Shown here: positions 34,600-45,121 of the stretch, in pieces
Numbering within the stretch: position 1 is the stretch's first letter
How the letters are laid out: each line of letters starts with the position of its first letter
DNA from: Moniliophthora roreri
Lineage: Eukaryota > Basidiomycota > Agaricomycetes > Agaricales > Marasmiaceae
Length of the DNA stretch: 64,000 nt
Direction of reading: 5' to 3'
Assembly: GCA_001466705.2 (NCBI GenBank)
Contig: LATX02000013.1
Coordinates: 620,001-684,000, forward strand
Program-made: the position numbers and the translations under genes
The notes under the pieces: model-generated
Database searches by the model: none
Told to the model about the DNA's origin: nothing
The model's input: the letters and a program-made list of their open reading frames with translations, nothing else

Positions 34600-36967
34600 C
34601 ATGCCCCTCGTCCAAGACTCTTCAAGCTTTAAATTCACGATAATCAAATCACGGTCGTAGAAGGGTCTCAGTATAATAATACCACGTACAACAATTGTAC
34701 ACTCCAAATCGTGCGTCGGGGGAGAAGGGACTTTTCCACGATTTGGGATGAGGTGCGTTGGTTGTGTTCCCTCCGAACCAAGAGTTTCGCTGACTGGTCT
34801 TGTTCAATGATTTAGTTCGAACGGGTTCGAACTGGTGATGTCAACCTCATAAAGGCTGTGGCCACCAGCGATATATATGAAGGTCCTCTGTGGTCATGGC
34901 AGAAAATAGACGCTCATCGCACCATCAGCATCGCTCGCATTCGTGGTGAAGACAAGGAAGCAGAATTTTTATATGTCGGATACAGTGGTCCAGAAGCCCT
35001 CCGGGTAGGTATAACATCCCCTCTTGATATCATCAGTTCTCGATTCTTCCACTCGATAGGCCTTCAAACGGGACTTTGATCAATTTTCTGCTATCAAGTC
35101 CGGCTGATTCCCCAATTTTCAATCTATATGTTACATGTTTACCGTTGTCGTTAGGCATCTAAACGTCGCCCAGCTTTTTGGCTACAGTGACGATCAATAT
35201 GGTCTACCAGCTTTAATATTCTACGATGGTGAGCGCGTTGATTACGTCTGGGGCTCGATTGACTCATTTGTACAGCACTCATTCCTTTGAACCGTGTTCT
35301 CTTGTCAAACCGGTCAAAGCAGTGGCCACGCCGCGTAAACTGTTGGGTTGAATTATATTTTTGTCTTCAAGTACGTCCTACATGCCATGCTTGTGAACAT
35401 GACTGACATTTGTCGGTCACCAGGTCACGGCTGCGAAAATAGTTGAGGGTTTTCTCGGCACCGTACGTTCCCTTCAACTCAAAGGTTTACATCGCGCTGA
35501 GTCTTTATGGCGGAAATGTACAGGATCCGAACAAACTATGGATTGAACCCAGGAGCGGTGCTTTACGAGAAGGGCCCCGTGTTCAAAGTGATGCAAATCT
35601 GCTCAGGCGATTATCCGACGCACCTCCAACTTCGCATCTCAATCCACTATCCGTTCAGACATATAGTGATACTAACACCGTCCTTGACTACCTCACCAGA
35701 ATATTTCCAATAGGCACGATCTTCAACCAAGTCGGCGACCAAGACCATCGGTGGGGGCTGACTGTTTTACAATCGTGGCCATACCTCGCCAACTTGCTTT
35801 GGAAACGGAATCAACAGCGTATTATTGCTCGATGGACGGGCCTTAGGGAGATTCCGCAATATGTATGTGTAGACTGTAACCGTAGTTTGCAAGAGTGCAA
35901 AGTTGTCATGAAGGACGGATCAGTGCGGTGTGTAGTAAACAATTGTGTTGGATGATGTGTACTCATAGAGGACATAGGTTTCGATTCACAGGTCCTGGAA
36001 ATTTCAAGCGTTCATTGCGGTTACAATACAAGTTATTTCATGGCAGTGAGCGACTGGACATTGAGAGCGCATGGCTTGCTCAGGCACACAGCATCCTTAG
36101 CCAATTAGGAATTCATGAAGACGAATGGGAAAAATACTGTGAGTTTTGGCATTTCCTTGTACATATTTAATTCCTGACTTGCCTTGACAGCAATTATCGA
36201 AGGCTTAAACCCTACTTTATACACCCACGAGAAGGAAAATGCCGATATCACATCAAATACACACATCCCGTACCTCTTCGTTCGGCCCATCCCTCGTCTT
36301 TCCGATGACGAGACAACATGGAGGTCTTGGGCAGAAAGCACTTACTTCTGGTCTCTTGACCCTTCTGGACAGGAAGAGATGTCAGAGAGCACGAAGGTGT
36401 TTCTGGGACTTCCATCATTTAAGACCAGGATAGACTTTCGGTGCAAATCCTGGAACATCGAAACCTACAAAGTCATCAAAAGGTATCAGGGTTTCAAGGG
36501 CTTTGATCCCACAACAACGGATTACGCTCGTTCCCTTGGCTACCCTCTTATACAAGTTGTCGGGGATGCGGATCGGCTCCAGGAACTGGGAGGATCAAAT
36601 AGTATGTTAGCACTTTTGCATTTCCTTGATTTCGTGGCTAATATTCTCACCTTACGCAGATGACTGCTCGACATCGGAGGTATCTTGCCCAAATACTGCC
36701 CATTACGACGTCATACCCTCTTCCATACCCAATGATACCCCTGTGAACGACATTCCGGGTACACAGAATGACGAGGCGATCGCTGACTTGAAAACCAGCA
36801 TGACTGATCCAGTCACACAGGCCAGATATCATTTTATTCCTCTTCGCCTCAATTTCACTTTGAATCCCGTGCTTTTCTCTTTTCTATTTGTCATCGGTTC
36901 ACTAGGATTCGTCACTATATTCGCGTTTAAATTTTCTTTACAGTGTATCTACTGGACGTATTTCTGA
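34600..36967 (+). pseudogene. Copy G: family paralog with broken first exon and hydrophobic tail
   Basis: The first exon starts MPLVQDSSSFKF but lacks one base near 34634 relative to D and E, so it soon runs into TAG. An internal start would be needed. From exon 2 on the core is open ('RTISIARIRGEDKEAEFLYV', HLNVAQLFGYSDDQYGLPAL, ARSLGYPLIQVVGDADR). The last exon is unlike the others: after 'DDCSTSEV' and 'PNDTPVNDIPGTQNDEAIAD' it skips the basic block and continues into TSMTDPVTQARYHF, then a hydrophobic run 'VLFSFLFVIGSLGFVTIFAF' that could be a membrane segment, with the stop at 36965-36967. Its counterpart in the other copies is untranslated DNA after the stop. The 22-bp segment is 35463-35484. 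Confidence 0.6.
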
Positions 36968-37996
36968 TGACATTTTTGCCATACGCATGACTGAGTGGTG
37001 TGATTTTGATGAGATGGTATGCAAGTTATTCTCAGTCAAGCAGAGAACAGCACGCATAGTATAACGGGGTTGCGAATCTACGAGGTAAGGAGGAATGATT
37101 TTGTATGCTGCGCCTGACTGGATCTTTCGAGCGATGAGAGATCCAGCCAGCTTTCTCTTTGCATAAACGGCCGACAACATCCCAGCTGGAAACACCTTTC
37201 GAATCAGGTTGAAGGGAAAACGGGGTGTATTAGGATATGAATGATTCAAGAAAGTTCTTCCAGTCGGGTTTAGGAGGTTAATGAAGCTGTGTTTCCAGTG
37301 AGAAAATGCCTGGCAGTATCCGATAGTATCCGTTGGTTTAAAACGCCTCAAAATCCATCGGATACCAACAGATACTATCGACGAGTTGCTGCGCTTTCTG
37401 AAGCTCGCTAAAAAAGTGCACGATGGATATCGACGGTTCACTTATATGTGGGACTCGGTAGTCGAGTATAGTCTGTGGAAGGGAATTGGTGAAAACTTCG
37501 GGGCAAAACCGAAGTCTAAACTAATCTCCAGCCTGGCAAGTGCGAGCGGAACGACTCACCTTCCAACCTCCCTCATCAGAAGATTGGACCGTGACCAAAT
37601 CCGATGACGAATTGCTGTAGTCGTGATACGCTGTGAAAGTAGTTGTCGTCCGTGCTGTTCCTGCATCTATAAGTCCTCCAACATTCCCTATACCCCATGC
37701 GCACATCCGGATCAGATTACCAGACTAGATTCGATAGCCATCCACTTACTACCACGGTCTCGATAACTGGTTGAACGGAAACATTGCTAATATCATGCAG
37801 AACGCGGGAAAGCAATCCGTATCAGCTTTACCTGTCTGTGCTCGTATTCAAGGCTTGGCTCTTGGCAGCGATGGCATGATAAGTCCAGAGTCGCCGCTGG
37901 TGGCAAGATGATGTTCAATAGGATTGATACAAGCGAAACGCAGTTTGCTTATCACTACCGCTAGCATGAGAAGTTGATAAATCACGTCCACGTCGC
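36968..37996. other. Intergenic region between copy G and GH43
   Basis: No convincing gene. A minus-strand frame of 167 codons (37441-36938) has no ATG start and no recognisable motif. 37.6-37.7 kb matches the 3' flank of copy B. 37.8-37.99 kb is the GH43 3' flank also found in units A and B. Confidence 0.5.
37321..37380. repeat. Inverted repeat (17-bp arms, 26-bp loop)
   Basis: 'cgatagtatccgttggt' at 37321-37337 pairs with 'accaacagatactatcg' at 37364-37380, 16 of 17 bases. It lies where the array meets single-copy DNA, so it may mark a rearrangement point or a solo foldback. Function is unknown. Confidence 0.7.
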
Positions 37997-39633
37997 TTAA
38001 ACAACAACCTGGAAACAAAAGTCAATTAGCCGATGAGAGTCGAGTTGTAAACCGGGCCAAAACTTACAGGCCAGCCGCTCGAGAAATCCAGTCGATTGAT
38101 TCCAAGCTATCAGTGGACGACGTTAGTCGTTAAAACTACCACAGTTATGAAAGGGAATACATACGAAGCTTCCAGAAGGTGTATAGTAGTCTGCGTGGAA
38201 AATGGTAAGTTTGAGGTGTTAAAGCAAGAAGCGCAGGACTCACGGTAAATCAGGATAGGACCATCGCCATCGTCCATAAGATCTTGACCACCAGGCCCGA
38301 TAATCTAAGTCGTGCCGAGTGAGTATGAAGGGGTGCAGGGTAAATGAATCAAAGTGCTCACGTTACCATGAGTTTGCAAAACGAGTGTCCCGCCGCCCGA
38401 GGTTAGGGCTACACCAGACTTGTCAACAAATCCCCCATTGGGACTGCATTCACTGATCAGTCGTGCACCGATACTAACTCTTGAAACATACTTTGAGGAA
38501 CGCCCGACGCGAATGTTGTACGTGCTAGTACCACGGCAGCAGTTATCCCAAGATGTGAATAGATAGTAGTAGTTGCCGTTTTTAAACACATTACTAGCTT
38601 CAATGGCACCACCGTTTGCGGTGCGCTGAGCGAGAGAGGTAATGGTGCTGGTGTTGGGTTTGCCGGTTGATGGGTTCAAGCTGGAAGGATTGTGTTAGCG
38701 CGTTCAAAGATAGAAACCACGTAGACTGACGTTACGCTCTTGATACCAGTCCAGAAGCTGCCGAGAGAAAGGTACCAGGTATTACCAACTAAGAGCCATA
38801 AGTCAAGTGATCGAATCGAATCGTACGACCAACTAACCGACAAGCAGATTGGGATCGATAGCCTGTATGGATTGATAAGCGATCGGTTTCACGCACGCAA
38901 ACTTGCACACGCGTAGCTTACGTTAAAGTTATTGCTACCAGAAGTAGACAACACAAGACCCTCGTTACTGAAACTGCCTGTCATGGTACTTTAGGCAGCG
39001 GGACTGATTCTACCGGAATTACACTTACCCGGCAAACCAGTCGTCGATTTTGCGTAGAATATTCCAGACTAGAATGAGAAGGTCAGAAAGAACGTCCTGT
39101 TTCATGAAGTCTTGACGAACGTTCTGGGATCCGAATGACGAGGCGGCGTAAAACAACTGCATTTCACAACAATCAGAGTGCTTTCCCACTGTACGTTGAC
39201 ATCATACCTACATGGAAGGTTCCTCCTGAATAGTAGCAGTCAGGTGCCCATAGGTCTCTGGCCATCAATCATGAGTCTAAAATCGTACAAATGGGCACGT
39301 AAATCATTCCCGACTCACCCATTGGAAACTCCAGTGTATTGATCAGTCCAGCTCGCTCCATTCGGCCAGACTTTGCCCTCCAGCTTGAAGGCGGTCCGGT
39401 CTGTCGAGGAACGAATAGGAATGCCCTGACCGGTCGCTAGTGAACCAGCATGAGCCTGGGAACGGAGAAATTAGGATAAAGGGATACTTACAGAATACCC
39501 AATACTTTCCATTCTTATCCTTACACATAGTAGGATCGTGAACAGCAGTGTCTCCAGTTACCGTTCCCGGGCCCACTTGAGCACGGGCGACCGCAGCTAA
39601 AACGAGACCGTAGGCGAAGGAAGATAGACGCAT
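37997..39633 (-). CDS. GH43 arabinan endo-1,5-alpha-L-arabinosidase, secreted
   Basis: Hydrolyses alpha-1,5-arabinan of pectin outside the cell. ATG at 39633 opens a signal peptide (MRLSSFAYGLVLAAVARAQ). The N-terminal catalytic Asp is in 'AVHDPTM'. The middle Asp is in 'AIDPNLLVG' (about 38.87 kb) and the acid Glu in 'GGAIEASNV'. Near the C-terminus come 'IIGPGGQDLM' and 'DFSSGWP', then a short last exon with TAA at 37997-37999. About ten introns, all short. The internal blade 'YYLFTSWDNCCRGTSTYNI' is typical of GH43 arabinanases. I see no break. Units A and B keep only its 3' exons. Confidence 0.88.
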
Positions 39634-40460
39634 GTAGACTGTTACCAGCAGCCATTCAGGTTGCAACGACACTTATATAGTTTTATGGTGATTTGCCAAA
39701 ACCCCGGAGATTTTAGTCGTGTTGGTTTCTAGTAAGACTTGCGTCAATCCATGCGGAACTGAATCGTGTGCCCTCCCGAATTGTATACGAATAACTGAAA
39801 AGCGATCTTGTGAGCCTAAACCGGACCGTGTACGAATCATATTTGGATACACCTGAACTTTGTCGTTGCGATTGTGGCCGAGGAAAGCAGCGTTGCGCAG
39901 GCTCAGGCCGGACCAGATACCGTGGCTTAGGCCCGGCTTTCGGGAGTTCGGACTCACGCCATGACCCATTGATGCCGGGCGGAATAGTTCAGGAATAATG
40001 CAGAAAATTGCGTTGAGAAAGCAAAATGTTTTCATTGCTTATATATAAATACCATCATCTATATGCGGAGCCATCAGCAAGAAACAAGGACAGAGAACAT
40101 GGATTCGCACCAGAAGTAAATGCTTACATCTAACTTGAACGTGCGCCTCACGGAGCCATCTGTTCAAGATATTCAAGTCGAATGCTGATCATCCTAGGCT
40201 GGGATTAATAAGTTGGCCGAGTAGAGTCGAAGGAAAGTCGACGATGAGCGCAGTAGCCTTTAAAAAGAGAGCAGCGACAGATTTAAGTCCTCAACATGGC
40301 TTAGCAGATCCTACATTAAAGACGGCGACGAAGGACTTCTGACCCTGGAGAAAGTCCAAGTCAAGACAAGGTTCGCTTTCGTTTTCCCACGATTCACCGC
40401 TTTCCCACAAAAAATTCTCTCATCGTCGAAACACTTTGTCGGAATCGCAGTTACCTGAGC
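39634..40460. promoter_or_regulatory. Divergent promoter region between GH43 and the RPAP3-like gene
   Basis: No gene. The two genes diverge from this region of about 830 bp, so it should hold both promoters. Its right half is duplicated in units A and B (4.26-4.84 and 11.73-12.31 kb). Confidence 0.5.
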
Positions 40461-41868
40461 ATGGCCCCTTCGGAGAAAGCACAAACAGCAAAGGAAAAGG
40501 TAGCTATTACTCTTCTAACCGAGAAAATGCAGAAATTCAACCATCCTTTTTTCAGGGAAATGCTGCTTTCAAATCCGGGGATTATCCTATAGCAATCGGT
40601 CATTACAGTGCTGCAATCATCGAAGATAGAAACGATCCTACATTTCCTCTCAATAGAGCAGCTGCATACTTGAAACTAGGCAAGTACGTTCTGCTCGGAC
40701 ATGACCTTGTTCACGGGGATGTTTACGACTCTTTCCTAGAAATGAGGACGCCGAGAGAGATTGCACGACCGTGCTTACACTAAGCCCATCGAATGTGAAG
40801 GCAATTTTCCGAAGAGGACAAGCGAGGCTTGGAATGGGAAAACTCGATGAGGCGAAAGCAGGTATGTCTATTAGTTGGCATGCTCGCAAGATCACCTTGT
40901 TGACTTTTAATGCCGTAGATTTTGAGGCTGCTGCCAAAATAGAACCAGGGAATCAAGCGGTGAAGGATGAACTAGGAAATATTCAAGTCTTGACCCAGAA
41001 GAAGGCCTCAAAGGTGCGCATGGTTCCAGCCGTGATTTCCTCGAATTTGACCATCTGACTCTTTTACTAGACGACTGCTCAATCAGTTGGCTCTTCTGCT
41101 GCACCTGATCCACGCAGGAGACGTGTCCCAATTCAAATTATTGAAGCATCACAAGGAACGCCATCGGCACCGCAAGGAACCACTACTTCAGCCGTTCAGG
41201 AATCGAGTCCTGCTCCTCCTCCTGCGCCAGCGCCAGCGCTCACTACCACGGAACCACCGGCAGCAACTGCAGCTACACCACCAAAGACCTTCCAGGATGC
41301 CAAACGTGCACGTGAGGAGACAAAACCATCCACTCGTGTGGGCGGTGGTATCTTTCGTGCTTCGGGCAAAAACACACTATTCAACTCGAAAGAGGGTAGC
41401 ATGGTTTCGTCACCTCCTGCACCAAAACCCAACGTTAAAACCTCTGCCAATCTATTTGAATTCACCAAAGCGTGGGGATCCTCAAATTCCTCCGTTGAAC
41501 GTTTTCAGCTGATAAAGGTGCGTGTGTTTCTATGTTCCTGTGAAAACATGATACTAGATGCTTATTTCCACTTTATTTCCTCACAGAATGTCGAGCCGTC
41601 AACCTACCCCTCATTTTTCAAGACGTCATTAGAACCCTCGTTGCTCATATCGATTGTTCAGACGTTCCTTGACATCCTGTCCTCGGTCTCGCATTCAGAT
41701 GCGAAAAGTCTTGTCACACGCAGCATGGAGGGTTTCTTGCACGTTCCGAGGATTTCGACTATTGCACTATTCCTCAGTGGGACAGAAAAGGATCTCGTAA
41801 AGCGAGTTCTAGAGAAACTGGACGATGCTAGTCTGACTGATTTGTGGCGATCTGTACTCAAGTATTAG
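40461..41868 (+). CDS. RPAP3-like TPR protein (RNA polymerase II-associated protein 3 type)
   Basis: RPAP3-type proteins work as Hsp90 co-chaperones in the R2TP complex, helping assemble RNA polymerase II and other large complexes. ATG 40461 (MAPSEKAQTAKEK), then a TPR domain: 'GNAAFKSGDYPIAIGHYSAA', 'LNRAAAYLKLGK', 'AERDCTTVL', 'SPSNVKAIFRRGQARLGMGK' and 'AAKIEPGNQAV'. A Pro/Ala/Thr-rich linker follows. The C-terminal domain matches the RPAP3 C-terminal region in layout (FEFTKAWGS, 'LLISIVQTFLDIL', 'SGTEKDLVKRVLEKLDD', end WRSVLKY). Stop at 41866-41868. All exons stay open, unlike both decayed copies. A different TPR co-chaperone is possible, but the C-terminal domain favours RPAP3. Confidence 0.8.
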
Positions 41869-42056
41869 ACATGGATAATGATATTCATTATTGCACGGCC
41901 ATTTCAAAATGCAGTACTAATAATTCAAGCAACGTTACAATGTTTGTGTCGTAAGATTGTTTGTTAAAGCACTGGGGTATATGAAAAAAGGATTCAAAGA
42001 ACGTAAAAGGGCAAATGAGAGAAGAGCAAATGAGAGAGGGGCATACGTAAAGTTCG

Positions 42057-44469
42057 TTAAACTGGATTCGCTAACAGAACTTCGGTCATAACTTGCATTG
42101 CTTCCTTTCTGAAGGTGTCTTGAGTAAGCGTGAGAGGAATCAAACCATCTTGGAATTGGAGCAAGGTTGGTGACTCCTTGGTATATTGAGGCCAGTTTAT
42201 GCCAGTGTTGCCATTGGGGTTCAGCGTTGCAGCAAAGCGAATGAGATAGTCAGCCAGTTCGCCTCCACCATATACGTTCAGAATGTCAGAGCCATGGACC
42301 TGTTGCGATGTATAATCAGAATTCCGAGCGTTATAGGATGTAGGAAACTCACCGAGCCCAATATGGGTAACACCTTCAAACGTTTGCTCACTGGTTTGTT
42401 TTGGAAGCCGTCAGCGTTTGAGAGACGTCTGACAATGGAAACACTCACGGAAGGACCAAATAGGCTGTTTGCCGCTAAGGCTCTCCAGGAAGAATCGGCG
42501 AGGTCCTTGGAATACGGCATCGCCTTGGAATGAAGCGAAGCGCTTGAATTGAGGCGATATGGCGTTCAAGATGCCGGTGTTATAGGGGGATCCCTGAATG
42601 ATATCTTGAGGATAGAGCTTCAAGAGCCGGTCGAGGTCGGCGTCGGAGATGGTGCTGACAAACTGTGTTTTCACGTATTCCTTGACTTGCGCTTCCGTGC
42701 TGAGCACGCTCACGGTAAGCAACGATATGATCAAATGCCAACAATGGTGACTCACGTTACATTGAGGGTGGAAAGGGAGAAGAGGGTTCCTTCATCATCA
42801 CAATCCCCTGTCATCACTAATCAGTTCCCCGCAGCACATGCTTATAGTCTGTGTGCATACCACTTACGATGGGTATCTTGGCGACTTTCCTTTGTTGAAC
42901 CAGTTTCTGAGGAGCGTCCGTAAGGAACTTGCCGTCCGCCCGTGGCAGCCAGGCCAGGTTCAGAGACTAGTTTTAAAGGGAGACTCAGAATGGATAGGGA
43001 ATCAAACTGCGGATACATACCTGGTAAGCAAATATACCAGGCGAGTTATTGATAGCAGCCTTGAGCTTTGTGTACGGAACTTCACGCAAACATTGCAGAG
43101 TATCAGCAGAGCCTGAGCAACCTGTCTCTGCCACAATAGCGTCATAATCTGTTTCGAGTTAAGCGCCGAAGACAAGACAGTGTCGGTGCCAATACGTACA
43201 TTTCTGGCCATTCGTGATGTCGCCCACGGGGATCGGTGATCCAGACTGCATGAATCCGGCACGGAACAAGCCTTCGGTGTCACCTCCGTTAGCAAGCATC
43301 TGAAGGGAGACAGAAATGGCTCCAGCGGACTCTCCCCAACTGCAACGAGGCCCCGTTAGTGACACGGCGGCAGAGCGACTTGATTATGGAACGTTGCTCA
43401 CATCGTAACTTTGCTGGGATCACCACCGAAAGCATCAATGTATTTCTGAACCCATCTCAGAGCCTCCCGTTCTGGAGGAACATTGATTAGCGACCGCGAA
43501 TGATCATCCACGGAATAGGCTCACGATCTTGCAGACCCAAGTTACCAACGCCTGCTTCTTTGACTTCCTTACTGGCCAAGAATCCAAACCCTGTTCAAAG
43601 CTGTTGATATCTATCAAGAACCGCATGTGTCCATAAGGCTCACCGGTCACTCGATAATTCATTGAGACGTAGATGACAGGTTGTCCGAGTTGAATCGAAC
43701 GTTCCACGATCCCCGCCCCATCATACCTGTCCAACAATTAACAAATATGTAAGACAGGAAGCAGTGAATGATGACATACACCTGAGGAGAGCCCAACTCG
43801 AAACCACCTGGAAAGAATGAGCGTGATCGTCAATGTATGGGTCAACCCATGCGGTTTATCTACGCGTACCCCCGAATATCCACTGATTGATCAATATGAA
43901 AGTTAGTTTGAGTTTTGAGGCCGAGCGAGAAGCCAATTCACGTACAGCAACTACAGGGAGCTTTGAATTGGGAGTTGCTGAAGCAGGTTTGAAGACATTG
44001 ATGGTCAAGCCTAGATATCCTCCGTCAGTCTTCCATTACGCGACGAGACGCGTCAGCTGATGGTGTTCTCACAATCCTCGTCATCCGGGAAAACAGCGGC
44101 GTATATACTATTGACGATGAAGTTGACCGCATCTGCAGGAAGTCCTTGCAAAATGGGAAGCTTGACTGCTTGTTGGGGGCAAGCGGGTCCCATAGACAAC
44201 GCGCTGAATGATGTTCCATACGTCGGGATAGGTTCTGGAAGACGGAAGCGTCGGTTTCCGGTCCTGTCCAAAGAGTCAGTAAAATTTACAACTGTCGTCG
44301 AGTAGACTACTCACGGGGGCTGAGCGAACGGTATTCCGAGGAACTTGGAGACACGCAGAACGGTAGAACCTGTCACTGTGGCCGAGTCTAGTTGAACCGT
44401 CGGTGCAGCGAGGGGAGCAGCAGCTGCAAGGGTTGCATAGAGTGCGACGACCCAAACGGCGAGATGCAT
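42057..44469 (-). CDS. Type B carboxylesterase/lipase, secreted
   Basis: An alpha/beta-hydrolase that cleaves carboxylic esters. ATG 44469 starts a signal peptide ([19 protein letters not shown]). Family marks in order are [10 protein letters not shown], the '[11 protein letters not shown]' motif, 'WIFGGGF' as oxyanion hole, '[10 protein letters not shown]', and the nucleophile elbow 'GESAGA' with the catalytic Ser. '[16 protein letters not shown]' follows, and a C-terminal 'HGSDI' holds the catalytic His. The end reads TEVLLANPV with TAA at 42057-42059. About a dozen short introns. It is convergent with the RPAP3-like gene, with under 200 bp between them. The first exon is also present, inverted and broken, in units A and B. 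Confidence 0.88.
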
Positions 44470-45121
44470 GGCTAGTATTCAGGAAAGAAAACCTGCCAGA
44501 CTATCGCATGAACACCCAAACACGACGCATATATAGTCCTGCCGCCTTGTCGTTAGTGATGGTTGTCGTGTGTGACCCAGATGAGGAAAACGTCACGAGT
44601 TCTGTCAATCATAAGGGGCCGCGGGACTTCGGCCAAAAGGACAGTTTAGTGAGCCAATGGTATGATTGCTTAGACGCATGAAAATGTCAGAGCTTCCTTG
44701 AGCAGCTGGTATTAGCTGCGTACCTTCTCAGGGCTAAGCATCTTCCCGCAAAGCTGGGGGTAGTCCGGGGTAGTACCTGGTAATCCACACCCGGTTGCTC
44801 TGTGGTCAGTTAACCGAGAGGGTCATGTGCAGCGTCCGCCCTCCTTACTATCCACGAAGCTCCGTGATTGTAAGGAGTTCTCAACAAGAAGGATCAATCG
44901 AAATTAGACTTTCGAACATCCGTTCTAGGCGACTTACACTCGATTCCGAGGGGGTTCAACGAAGAAAAAGCATCAAGACCTAGCACATCCAATCGAGAAA
45001 CCATCAAAGATCAAAGGCCAATAAGAATCAGGCAAAGATGGAACAGAGAACGGGGCCCAGATCGCAAGGTATTGTACAACTTGCCTCGTGTTTTTTTTCA
45101 AAAAGGGCGTTAAGAATACAT
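44470..45121. other. Intergenic region
   Basis: Upstream of the esterase and downstream of the aldo-keto reductase. I see no gene or repeat. The part next to 44470 is the esterase promoter, with 'tatata' at about 44530. Confidence 0.5.

Larger units (their letters stand above)
1370..36967 (+). repeat. Tandem array of seven paralogous gene units (A-G)
   Basis: Seven head-to-tail copies of one gene recur with ATGs at 1531, 8323, 15074, 19893, 24788, 29768 and 34600. Spacings are about 6.8, 6.75, 4.82, 4.90, 4.98 and 4.83 kb. A conserved marker upstream of B-G ('gcgtgggcagcgcttac', with variants) sits near 7081, 14564, 19529, 24385, 29284 and 33994. A/B units carry remnants of the GH43, RPAP3-like and carboxylesterase genes downstream. 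C-F units carry a decayed minus-strand gene instead. The array ends beside the complete GH43-RPAP3-esterase trio, so A/B units look like duplications that took these neighbours along. Confidence 0.9.

Noticed and set aside
1370..36967. CRISPR-like or short regular repeat array
   Set aside because: The repeats are kilobase gene units in a fungal genome; no short direct repeats with spacers are present.
36938..37441. Minus-strand frame of 167 codons between copy G and GH43
   Set aside because: It begins with GTG, has no ATG in a sensible place, no recognisable motif, and spans the inverted repeat and a duplicated flank.
42186..42923. Plus-strand frames of 115 and 124 codons
   Set aside because: Antisense to carboxylesterase exons.
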